From the NCBI GenBank assembly GCA_047620505.1, contig JBLHKS010000122.1:1-21792 (forward strand): 21,792 bases of DNA, read 5' to 3'. This DNA is from JBLHKS01 sp047620505. Its GTDB lineage: Bacteria; Verrucomicrobiota; Verrucomicrobiia; Verrucomicrobiales; DEV007. How positions within the stretch are numbered: the stretch's first letter is position 1; each line of letters opens with the position of its first letter. The notes under the pieces were generated by a model. The model made no database searches. It saw only the letters and a list, made by a program, of their open reading frames with translations, and was not told the origin of the DNA. This document shows positions 9,082 through 16,323 of the stretch, piece by piece. A program made the position numbers and the translations under genes.

Positions 9082-9519
9082 GGCCATCGGCATCAGCAAT
9101 CGCGAGGGTGAAGTCTGCGTTCGGCGTGCGATGTCCATCACGACTGGAAGCATCAGGGCGGCCACGCCGATGTTGTTCATGAACGCGGACATCCCGGCGG
9201 TGGCGAACATCACGGTCAGGATGATTCGTGGCTCTGATTTTCCAGCGACCCGCAAAACCTGGTGCCCGATCAGATCAGCAACGCCTGTTGCGCTGAGCCC
9301 GGCGCTGAGAATGAACATCGCCCAGACTGTGACTACGGCGGGATTGCTGAAACCGGCGAGCGTGTCGTCGAGGCTTAGCTCGATCACGCCGCTCATGCCG
9401 AGGATCCCGAGTACGCTGAGGACGAGCAGAGCGACCACGTCCATTCGCAGTTTTTCGGTGACGAACAGCACCAGGGAGAGCGCGAGGATGGCGAGAACGA
9501 CTGCAATTTCCAGAGTCAT

Positions 9520-9716
9520 CGTGTTGAAACTTTGTCGTGGATTTTGATATTTCTGGTTCCTCGCTCCTGGCTCTCGGTTCTAAATCCGATCTCTTACAGA
9601 TACAACCGGAACAAAATTGGCGAAGCCGCTTTGCACAAAACCCGACCGAATCGCTCAAAGGTTGAGCTGGCCACTTTCGTCTCGATGTGTCTAGATGGCG
9701 TTGGCATTCAATTTTG
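9520..9716. other. intergenic region between divergent permease and kinase genes
   Basis: Promoters for both divergent genes should lie here, but I see no convincing -35/-10 pair. A plus-strand open frame from TTG at 9532 to TGA at 9715-9717 (61 residues, starting MSWILIFLVPRSW) ends exactly where the terminator stem begins. It has no ribosome binding site and no recognised domain; it may be a leader peptide, a chance frame, or overlap a small RNA. Confidence 0.35.
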
Positions 9717-9741
9717 AACCCAGCTGTCTGGGTTGTTTTTT
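9717..9741 (+). terminator. intrinsic terminator in front of the kinase gene
   Basis: AACCCAG (9717-9723), loop CTGT, CTGGGTT (9728-9734) form a perfect 7-bp stem, followed by G and six T residues at 9736-9741. The layout is that of a plus-strand Rho-independent terminator. The kinase ATG follows at 9756, and no established plus-strand gene precedes it, so it either ends a short transcript from 9520-9716 or attenuates the kinase message. Confidence 0.82.
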
Positions 9742-9755
9742 CGTTCCTTACCCCC

Positions 9756-11804
9756 ATGTCGCGCACCCGCACTAAGGTCATAATCGCCTTGCTGTTAACG
9801 GGATTTCTTCCCTTAACAGTATTTTGCGTTTTTCTTTATCCCGTCGTTTTCGGAGGGCATAAAGAGAAGAAAGTTGAGCAGCTGCAGGCTTTTGCGAACA
9901 TGCAGGCCCAGCGAGCAGACGATCTTCTCTCTTATAAGGCGCGAGAAGTTCCGCTGGTTGAAGCCCTTGATGACGCGCGTCAGGTCCGCTACGTCGAATT
10001 TCAGCCCGAGGAGTGGGCCCAGTTGACGCACGCCGACATCGCGCTTGGCGAATCGGGGGCGACGATGATCGCACAGAAGACGCAAAACGGGATTCGCTAT
10101 CTGATGCCGACGAATGCGACTCCGGAAGCGGTCGCCGTTTATTCGCAGCCCGATAGCCTGACGAAATCGGACGAAGATCGGGCGTTGGACGATTTGATGA
10201 GCATGGCGTTGGAAGGCGAGCATGTGGAGATTTTGAACGGGGTCAGCGCCGAGGGAATTCCGGTTTGGGCGGCGACTCGATTCGTGGCGAAGGGAAATCT
10301 CGGGATCGTCGTTCGGATTAATCGAGACGAGGCCTACGCTCAGGCGGATCGGCTGCTGACGATGGCTTTGATCGCGCCGGTCATCGCGCTGGTGATCGCC
10401 TCGCTCGTCGCATGGCTGCTTTCGCGGTGGCCCGTTTTGATTGAAACTTCCGATCACCGGACTCGGGCGCTTGAAGCCCAGATGGCCGAAAATGAAGCCG
10501 CTCACCACGCCCTGGCCGAGAGCGAGGAGCGATTTGCGTTGGCGGTCGCCGGGAGCAACGAAGGAATCTGGGATTGGAACGTGGACACGAACCAACTCTA
10601 CTTCGCGCCGCGATTTAAAGAACTGCTGGGTTACGAGCAGAACGAATTCAAAAATGAGTTCGAAGAGTGGGAATCCCGACTCCATCCGCAGGATCGCGAG
10701 GCGACGTTGAACGCGATGCAGGCGCACATCAATTCGGAGACCGATTACGATGTGGAATATCGGCTGCGCTGCAAAGACAGCACCTTCAAGTGGTTCCGGG
10801 CGCGAGGTCTGGCGGTTCGAGATGAAGATGGCCTGGCAGTCCGGATGGCCGGTTCGATCACGGACATCACCAAGCGCAAACAGGCCGAGGAAGAGCTGCT
10901 TCGCTCTAACGAAGAGCTTGAGCAATTCGCCTACATCGCTTCGCACGATTTGCAGGAACCGATCCGTACGGTCAGCAGCTACGTTCAGCTTTTTGCCCGT
11001 CGTTATCAGGGCAGTTTGACGCCCGAGGCAGACGAATACATCGGCTTCATTACGGAAGGATCGGAGCGGATGCGTTCGCTGATTCGCGGTCTCCTGATGT
11101 ATGCCCGTGTCGGGACGAGGGGCAAAGAATTCGAGCTGGTCGACTCCGACAAAGCGCTGGACGACGCGATCAAAAATCTCCAGCTGGCGATCGACGAAGT
11201 CGGCGGAGCGGAGATCGTTCAGGACGAAATGCCGACGGTCATCGGCGACTGCGTTCAGGTCACTCAGCTCTTCCAGAACCTGCTTTCGAACGCGATCAAG
11301 TTCCGCGGCGACGCTCCGCTGAAAATCCAGGTTGCGGTGAAGCGGCACGATTCATTTTGGCGTTTCACCGTTCGCGACAACGGAATTGGGATCGATCCGA
11401 AGCATTTCGATCGGATTTTCCTGATTTTCCAGCGACTGCACGCGCGCGACAAATATCCTGGAACCGGGATCGGCCTCAGCGTCTGCAAGCGGATCGCGAC
11501 GCGGCACGGAGGTTCGATCTGGGTTGATTCTCAGCCGGGTGCCGGCACGACGTTCGGCTTCACCCTGCCAGCTGCGCAGGTTCACTCGACCGGAAAACCG
11601 GCCACGTCCCGCGCTTCGATTGATCGGGCGATTCCAACCGATGAAGGCGAGTCCGCCGACACAAAAGGGGCTGAGTCCGAGCCAAAACGGGCTCCTGAAA
11701 AACAGGAGAAGCCAGATAAATCGGGTAGGCCCGGGCGAGAAGTCGCCGCATCGGGGCGAGGCTCGAGGGAAGATGGGAAAAAAGTCGCCGAGCCGGTTTC
11801 TTGA
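9756..11804 (+). CDS. membrane PAS sensor histidine kinase
   Basis: The protein has 682 residues from the ATG at 9756; an in-frame GTG at 9687 would place the terminator hairpin inside the coding region and is not used. Order: TM helix at about 7-30 after MSRTRTK, an extracytoplasmic sensor region (about 31-200), TM helix at about 202-222, a short linker, a PAS domain with PAC end (about 253-373), then the kinase core. Phospho-acceptor His397 is in FAYIASHDLQEP; the N-box Asn512 is in LFQNLLSNAIKF; G1 is DNGIGID (541-547), the F-box FLIFQRL (555-561) and G2 GTGIGL (569-574). The HisKA type resembles phytochrome-like kinases. All ATPase motifs are present. The final 75 residues (about 608-682) are charged, Pro/Lys/Glu/Gly-rich and probably disordered, which is unusual. 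No response regulator is adjacent, so it is an orphan here. The signal sensed is unknown. Confidence 0.92.
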   Translation: MSRTRTKVIIALLLTGFLPLTVFCVFLYPVVFGGHKEKKVEQLQAFANMQAQRADDLLSYKAREVPLVEALDDARQVRYVEFQPEEWAQLTHADIALGESGATMIAQKTQNGIRYLMPTNATPEAVAVYSQPDSLTKSDEDRALDDLMSMALEGEHVEILNGVSAEGIPVWAATRFVAKGNLGIVVRINRDEAYAQADRLLTMALIAPVIALVIASLVAWLLSRWPVLIETSDHRTRALEAQMAENEAAHHALAESEERFALAVAGSNEGIWDWNVDTNQLYFAPRFKELLGYEQNEFKNEFEEWESRLHPQDREATLNAMQAHINSETDYDVEYRLRCKDSTFKWFRARGLAVRDEDGLAVRMAGSITDITKRKQAEEELLRSNEELEQFAYIASHDLQEPIRTVSSYVQLFARRYQGSLTPEADEYIGFITEGSERMRSLIRGLLMYARVGTRGKEFELVDSDKALDDAIKNLQLAIDEVGGAEIVQDEMPTVIGDCVQVTQLFQNLLSNAIKFRGDAPLKIQVAVKRHDSFWRFTVRDNGIGIDPKHFDRIFLIFQRLHARDKYPGTGIGLSVCKRIATRHGGSIWVDSQPGAGTTFGFTLPAAQVHSTGKPATSRASIDRAIPTDEGESADTKGAESEPKRAPEKQEKPDKSGRPGREVAASGRGSREDGKKVAEPVS

Positions 11805-11828
11805 TCGGCTGAACTCTAAACGAAGCGG

Positions 11829-13085
11829 ATGCCTCGTTGGCTGCTGATCTTAGTTTTGACGTCCGCCGGTTTGCTGGCGTTGACGGTTCCGTTCTGGATC
11901 TGGCCAATCGACATCGCGGTTCAAAGCGCGTTTTTTGATTCGGATCGCGGCGGCTGGTTTCTGCACGACGCCCAGCCCTGGCACACGCTTTATCATTTCG
12001 GCACCCTGCCTGGAATCCTGTTCGGCTTCGGCGCGATCGCCGTTTTCGCGTTCGGAATCTGGAACCCCAAATGGACTCGCTGGCGGAGAGTTTCGCTCTA
12101 CTTCATTCTCTGCATGATCATGGGGCCGGGCGTGCTCGTGAATCTTATCTTCAAGGAAAACTGGGGTCGTCCGCGCCCTCGTGAGGTCGTCGAATTCGGT
12201 GGCGAGTACGCCTACGAAAAGGTTTGGACCTACGACGCGAGCAGTCCCGGGAAGAGCTTCCCATGCGGGCATTGCTCGATGGGTTTTTGCTTCTTCGCGC
12301 TCGCTTTTGTGCTTCGCGATCGACGCAAACTCGCCCTAGCAGCTGCTGGCGGCGCGTTCGGGCTTGGAACGATCGTCGGCCTGACGCGAGTGATCCAGGG
12401 CGGCCATTTTTTGAGCGATGTTCTCTGGGCAGGCGGGTTTTGTCTGCTGACTAGCATTGGTCTGTACTTCGCGCTCGGTCTGAACCGAAGTTTGATTTAC
12501 GAGCCTCCCCGGACGGCTGATGGCAAGCGGCGCAAAACGCCATTCTGGGTGATCGCCCTGGCCGTGAGCGGGTCGATCGCGCTTCCTCTGACCGTGATGT
12601 TGGCTTTTCCGTATCATCGAGTTGAGGAACGGGCGGCAGATTTCAGCGGTGCGGAAAAATTCGAGCTCTCCTTGAAGTTAGAGGGCGACCTTCATCGGAT
12701 CACTTTGAGCCCGGAATCCGAATTTCAAGCGGAGATGCGAGGCGAAGGTTTTGGGATGCCCGGGAGCGCGATCAAGCACGTTTGGAAAGACGAGCCGCCA
12801 AGCGAATCGGAGCCTTCCCACTACGTTCAGCTGAAGCAACGCCGCAGCGGCTGGTTTACCGAATTGAAGCAGCGGAACGAAATTCGCGCGCCAGCTGGGA
12901 TGTCTGGATTTGCCCGAATCGAAGTCGAAAGCGGCGACCTTGAGCTGGATTTCAGCGCATTTGCGGGAGAATCGCAGAAGTGGAAGATCAGGGTTAAAGA
13001 ACCGGGTGTTTTGCGGCTTCGTCGTCCAGAGGTAAGCGAAAATTTGAAGCTGGAAATCGAGGCTGCTGAAGTGCTCGATTGGTGA
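11829..13085 (+). CDS. PAP2-family membrane phosphatase with extra C-terminal domain
   Basis: The protein has 418 residues and begins 24 nt after the kinase gene, so the two are probably cotranscribed. The first 220 residues are a membrane PAP2 domain (lipid phosphate phosphatase or lipid A phosphatase-like). Catalytic motifs: K109-ENWG-R114-P115-RP, then FPCGHCSMGF with His148, then R187-VIQGG-H193-FLSD197. The second motif is normally PSGH; here Ser is Cys, and further Cys residues follow at 149 and 154. A second hydrophobic segment (about 238-260) is followed by about 155 residues of beta-rich, mostly charged sequence without a family I recognise, somewhat like DUF4097-type repetitive beta domains; it probably lies outside the inner membrane. 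The substrate could be undecaprenyl pyrophosphate, a phosphatidyl lipid or lipid A; the sequence does not decide. Confidence 0.86.
   Translation: MPRWLLILVLTSAGLLALTVPFWIWPIDIAVQSAFFDSDRGGWFLHDAQPWHTLYHFGTLPGILFGFGAIAVFAFGIWNPKWTRWRRVSLYFILCMIMGPGVLVNLIFKENWGRPRPREVVEFGGEYAYEKVWTYDASSPGKSFPCGHCSMGFCFFALAFVLRDRRKLALAAAGGAFGLGTIVGLTRVIQGGHFLSDVLWAGGFCLLTSIGLYFALGLNRSLIYEPPRTADGKRRKTPFWVIALAVSGSIALPLTVMLAFPYHRVEERAADFSGAEKFELSLKLEGDLHRITLSPESEFQAEMRGEGFGMPGSAIKHVWKDEPPSESEPSHYVQLKQRRSGWFTELKQRNEIRAPAGMSGFARIEVESGDLELDFSAFAGESQKWKIRVKEPGVLRLRRPEVSENLKLEIEAAEVLDW
12338..12348. repeat. AGCAGCTGCT palindrome, copy 7
   Basis: Core at 12338-12347 in the PAP2 gene, read CTA-GCA-GCT-GCT (LAAA) on the plus strand. 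Confidence 0.85.
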
Positions 13086-13151
13086 CGAGGGTCGAGCCTT
13101 GATTCGAGTTGAGTTGACGTAACCGCCTCGCCGCCCAACCTTTGGCCGCTC

Positions 13152-15188
13152 ATGGAATTGAGCCTCTCCCCGAGTCTACCAAACCCGCTTGGTGCATCTT
13201 GGCTTCCGGATGGAAGCTGGAATTTCGCGGTATTTTCCGGCCACGCAACGGCGGTCGACCTTTGCCTTTTCGATGCTGAAGGAGCCGAGCAGGCGCGCAT
13301 TCGTCTTCCGGAAAAAACTGGACCGATCTGGCATGGCGCGGTCGCTGGCCTTGAGCCTGGCCAGCATTACGGGTATCGCGTTCACGGCCCCTGGGAGCCA
13401 AACGCCGGGCATCGTTTCAACCCCGCGAAGTTGCTTCTCGATCCTTACAGCCGGGCGATTTCCGGAACGGTTCGAGCCGATCCGAGGCTGATAAATCCGG
13501 AGGCTGACCCCGATCCGCAAGACAGCGCTGACGCGATTCCGAAAAGCATTCTGGTCGATGAGGATTTTGATTGGGAAGGCGATCAGCCGCTCAGAATTCC
13601 GATGGAGGACACGATCGTTTACGAAACTCACGTGTCCGGTTTCACTCAGCAGCTGCCAGGCCTGGAGAAAGCCCAACCAGGGACGTTTTCCAGTTTCGGT
13701 TCGGAACCTGCGATCGCGCATCTGCTCGAACTTGGCGTGACCACGGTTCAACTGATGCCTGTGCATCAGCACATCGACGATCCGCATTTGATCGAGCGTG
13801 AGCTAACGAATTTCTGGGGTTACCAGACGGTTGGATTTTTTGCTCCGGAAAGCCGTTATGCCAGTGCTGACGCTACGAGCGGCGGGCAGGTGAACGAGTT
13901 CAAAGAAATGGTCAAGCGGCTTCACGCAGCTGGATTGGAAGTCATTCTCGACGTGGTTTACAACCACACCGGCGAAGGCGGAATCCACGGGCCGACTGTG
14001 AGCTTCCGCGGCTTTGATAATTTAGCTTACTATCGGCGTTGGCGGAAAAAGGAGCCTGGTTACCGGGATTTTACCGGTTGTGGAAATTCGCTCGATCTCC
14101 GTAATCCGTTCGTCCTCCAGCTCGTTCTCGACAGTCTTCGTTACTGGGTCGAAGACATGCATGTTGACGGTTTTCGTTTCGATTTGGCGGTTACGTTAGG
14201 GCGTGAGAGCGACGGATTTTCGCGTCAGTCGCCGTTTTTCCTGGCGATTCAGCAGGACCCGATTCTTTCGACAGTCAAGCTCATCGCCGAGCCGTGGGAC
14301 CTCGGAAACGGCGGCTACCAGGTCGGTGGTTTCCCGCATGGCTGGAATGAACTGAACGGCAAATTCCGCGACACGGTTCGCCGATTCTGGCTTGGGCATT
14401 CCGTCGCGCCGGAGTTCGCCTCGCGCCTGACAGGGAGCGAAGATCACTATACAGCTAGTCATCGGCCACCTCAGGCCAGCGTCAATTTCATCACCGCTCA
14501 CGACGGGTTCACATTGGCTGATCTCGTTAGCTACAACGAAAAACATAACGAAGCGAACGGCGAAAAGAATCGCGATGGAGAGTCGCACAACCACTCGTTC
14601 AACTTCGGCGTCGAAGGCGTTTCAATCGATTCGGCAGTGCTCGACAAACGTGATCAGCGACGCCGAAATCTCCTGGCGACGATGTTTCTCGCTCAAGGAA
14701 CGCCGTTCCTTCTCGCTGGAGACGAGCTAAGCCGAACGCAAGGAGGGAACAACAACGCCTATTGTCAGGACAACGAAATCAGCTGGGTCGATTGGAATCT
14801 CGACGAGCGCGCAGCCGAGTTTTTGGAGTTCACCAAGCGACTGATCGCGCTCAGAAAATCGAATCCCGTGTTTCGACGGACGAACTTTTTTCACGGCGGG
14901 CCGACCGATGCTCTAGGAAACCGCGATCTGGTTTGGCTGGGCCCGGACGGCGAAGAATTGGTTTTCGAGGACGACACGCTCGGCGAGTTCCAGATTTTGA
15001 TCGAGATCCGCCAGTTGCTGATTTTTAACGCGTCCAATCATCCGCAACGCTTCCACTTGCCGTCTGGAAAATGGCGGCGCGAATTGGACACCACGCTTGC
15101 CAGCGGCTTCGTTGACGACTCGGAAGCGATTGTCGAAACCAGCTGGAAAGCGCCGGCTTCGAGTCTTCATCTTCTCTTTTTAAAGTAG
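13152..15188 (+). CDS. glgX: glycogen debranching enzyme, GlgX/isoamylase family
   Basis: The protein has 678 residues, close to the family's usual 650-750. It hydrolyses alpha-1,6 branches in glycogen-type glucans in the cytoplasm; no signal peptide is present. An N-terminal CBM48-like domain (about 13-105, PLGASWLPDGSWNFAVFS) is followed by a GH13 barrel with region I DVVYNH (267-272), region II GFRFDLA with nucleophile Asp344, region III IAEPWD with acid/base Glu380, and region IV ITAHDG (447-452). GTPFLLAGDELSRTQGGNNN is the typical late barrel segment. The C-terminal part is shorter and more divergent than usual: after LVWLGPDGEELVF I do not find the expected M-T-x-x-D-W segment. The start at 13152 matches the family's N-terminus. 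It lies 66 nt after the PAP2 gene. Other glycogen genes are not in the window. Confidence 0.93.
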   Translation: MELSLSPSLPNPLGASWLPDGSWNFAVFSGHATAVDLCLFDAEGAEQARIRLPEKTGPIWHGAVAGLEPGQHYGYRVHGPWEPNAGHRFNPAKLLLDPYSRAISGTVRADPRLINPEADPDPQDSADAIPKSILVDEDFDWEGDQPLRIPMEDTIVYETHVSGFTQQLPGLEKAQPGTFSSFGSEPAIAHLLELGVTTVQLMPVHQHIDDPHLIERELTNFWGYQTVGFFAPESRYASADATSGGQVNEFKEMVKRLHAAGLEVILDVVYNHTGEGGIHGPTVSFRGFDNLAYYRRWRKKEPGYRDFTGCGNSLDLRNPFVLQLVLDSLRYWVEDMHVDGFRFDLAVTLGRESDGFSRQSPFFLAIQQDPILSTVKLIAEPWDLGNGGYQVGGFPHGWNELNGKFRDTVRRFWLGHSVAPEFASRLTGSEDHYTASHRPPQASVNFITAHDGFTLADLVSYNEKHNEANGEKNRDGESHNHSFNFGVEGVSIDSAVLDKRDQRRRNLLATMFLAQGTPFLLAGDELSRTQGGNNNAYCQDNEISWVDWNLDERAAEFLEFTKRLIALRKSNPVFRRTNFFHGGPTDALGNRDLVWLGPDGEELVFEDDTLGEFQILIEIRQLLIFNASNHPQRFHLPSGKWRRELDTTLASGFVDDSEAIVETSWKAPASSLHLLFLK

Positions 15189-15260
15189 CGCGCAATCAAA
15201 TCGCGCCGCCGCTCGTCTTTCTCCGCGACCCGGTTGAAGACTTAAAATTCAAACTCCTGA

Positions 15261-15764
15261 GTGGCCATCATCCCTTTTAAACCGCAACGCCAGGAGCCTC
15301 CTGAAATTGAGCAGATGCTGCAGGAGGCTTACCGCTTCGCATACTCACTGACCCACCACGCGGAGGACGCTGAAGATCTCGTTCAACAGGCCGCGTTTCA
15401 GCTCCAGCGCGCTTACAAGCGAATCCACCCGAAGAGCCTGCTTTACACAACGATTCGGAACCTTTTTCGAGACCAGTTACGCCGAAAGAAAGTCGTTCAA
15501 TTCGAGTCTCTTGAAGACCAGGATCCAGCCGCCGAAATCACCCTTCCCATCGGCGAGTCAGCCGACATCGGCGAACTCCTTGGGAAACTAAAGCCTAACG
15601 AACGAGAAATCATTTTTCTTCACTACATTGAGGGCTACACCGCTTCAGAAATCGCTACAAATATTGACAGCACTCGAAATACCGTCTTGAGCACGTTGCG
15701 TCGCGCGCGTATCAAATTGCAAGCCGCCGCCGGCGTTCAGGACGAACTCCCCTGCACACCATGA
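15261..15764 (+). CDS. ECF-type RNA polymerase sigma factor
   Basis: The protein has 167 residues. Region sigma2 is at about 20-75 (AYRFAYSLTHHAEDAEDLVQQAAFQ, then LYTTIRNLFRDQLRR) and region sigma4 at about 106-155 (LKPNEREIIFLHYIEGYTASEIA, then a recognition helix around RNTVLSTLRRARIKL). The linker is short and no sigma3 is present, as in ECF factors. The first codon in frame that gives a full sigma2 is GTG at 15261; no Shine-Dalgarno sequence is visible. Its stop overlaps the next gene by ATGA, so its partner is made from the same message. By family logic it redirects RNA polymerase when released from that membrane partner. I could not assign an ECF group or find its own promoter motif upstream. 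Confidence 0.93.
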   Translation: MAIIPFKPQRQEPPEIEQMLQEAYRFAYSLTHHAEDAEDLVQQAAFQLQRAYKRIHPKSLLYTTIRNLFRDQLRRKKVVQFESLEDQDPAAEITLPIGESADIGELLGKLKPNEREIIFLHYIEGYTASEIATNIDSTRNTVLSTLRRARIKLQAAAGVQDELPCTP

Positions 15765-16318
15765 ACGAAGATCCGCTCAAAGAAAAGATTGAGGCCTTCT
15801 ACGCTTCTCAGTCGCTCTCGGACAGGAGCGTCAAACGCATCAAGCGTGCTGGGAAACCACGGGCTTGGGTAGGCTTTCTCGCAGCAACTGCTGGTTTCGT
15901 GGTCCTCGCCGCTCTCGTGTTTTTGCCGATCGCTCCGCAGTCGACCTACGCCGTTCTCGCGGACGAAATCGCTGAGGTTCACCGAATTTTGCCGGACGCT
16001 AACGATGAACCGCTCGACTTTACGATCGCCGAACTCCAGGCTGAGCTTCGCCTGCCTGTTGATCTCAGCGGAGCCGAAGATGAGATCGCGCGCCGCTTCG
16101 ACATTCTCGATTGCCGTGCCTGCGTTTTTGACGGCAAAGAAGCGGTCCGGATGCAGGTTCGCGAACGCGGTACGAAAGTCCGAGGAACGCTCTACGTCGC
16201 TGGCCTGACGCGAAAGCTCGCTCGTCTCCCTAAACTGATCGGCCTCGGCGACGTCAACGTCGAGTTCTGGAACGACGGCGTCCGCTGCTTCGGATTTGCC
16301 TGCGATTGCGATGCCTGA
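15761..16318 (+). CDS. probable membrane anti-sigma factor without a zinc finger
   Basis: The protein has 185 residues. Its ATG overlaps the sigma gene's TGA by 4 nt, the classic arrangement of sigma/anti-sigma pairs. The N-terminal 35 residues are cytoplasmic and charged (MNEDPLKEKIEAFYASQSLS), followed by one TM helix at about 37-57 (WVGFLAATAGFVVLAALVFL) and a 125-residue outer domain. There is no H-x3-C-x2-C zinc-finger motif seen in ZAS anti-sigma factors, and the cytoplasmic part is short. The outer domain carries six Cys residues in its second half (DCRACVF, CFGFACDCDA), which could form disulfides or bind metal and so sense redox or metal state. That reading is inference; the family has no name I recognise. 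It ends 5 nt before the convergent gene. Confidence 0.72.
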   Translation: MNEDPLKEKIEAFYASQSLSDRSVKRIKRAGKPRAWVGFLAATAGFVVLAALVFLPIAPQSTYAVLADEIAEVHRILPDANDEPLDFTIAELQAELRLPVDLSGAEDEIARRFDILDCRACVFDGKEAVRMQVRERGTKVRGTLYVAGLTRKLARLPKLIGLGDVNVEFWNDGVRCFGFACDCDA

Positions 16319-16323
16319 TCGGA

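Larger units (their letters stand above)
7129..9519 (-). pseudogene. SLC13-type anion permease with four RCK-C-like domains, interrupted by an in-frame TAA
   Basis: One continuous frame of 797 codons runs from ATG at 9519 to TAG at 7129-7131, broken only by TAA at 9081-9079 (codon 147). The part before the stop has helices typical of the SLC13/DASS fold and the motif MNNIGVAALMLPVV. The part after it resumes at once with ASLLGGLTTLVGTPPN, the conserved second half of the same re-entrant loop motif, so the two pieces are one gene. The central cytoplasmic region holds four repeats resembling TrkA-C/RCK-C ligand domains (about residues 235-300, 322-392, 420-490, 510-580). The last 190 residues are membrane helices ending PTTALVVIMASIG and TSPISHPANVLVMGPGGYRF. 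Relatives carry sulfate, dicarboxylates or other anions. It could be a real nonsense mutation, a sequencing error or a recoded codon. No alternative start before residue 158 (GTG at 9048) would rescue a full transporter. Confidence 0.88.

Noticed and set aside
9813..11348. 511-residue open frame antisense to the histidine kinase gene
   Set aside because: It lies wholly opposite a gene with complete kinase motifs, and its His/Arg/Asp-rich composition is what reverse-strand reading of this codon usage produces; no domain is visible.
11692..11708. Hairpin CTCCTG-AAAAA-CAGGAG near the end of the kinase gene
   Set aside because: It lies about 100 nt inside the coding region and has no T tract; probably chance.
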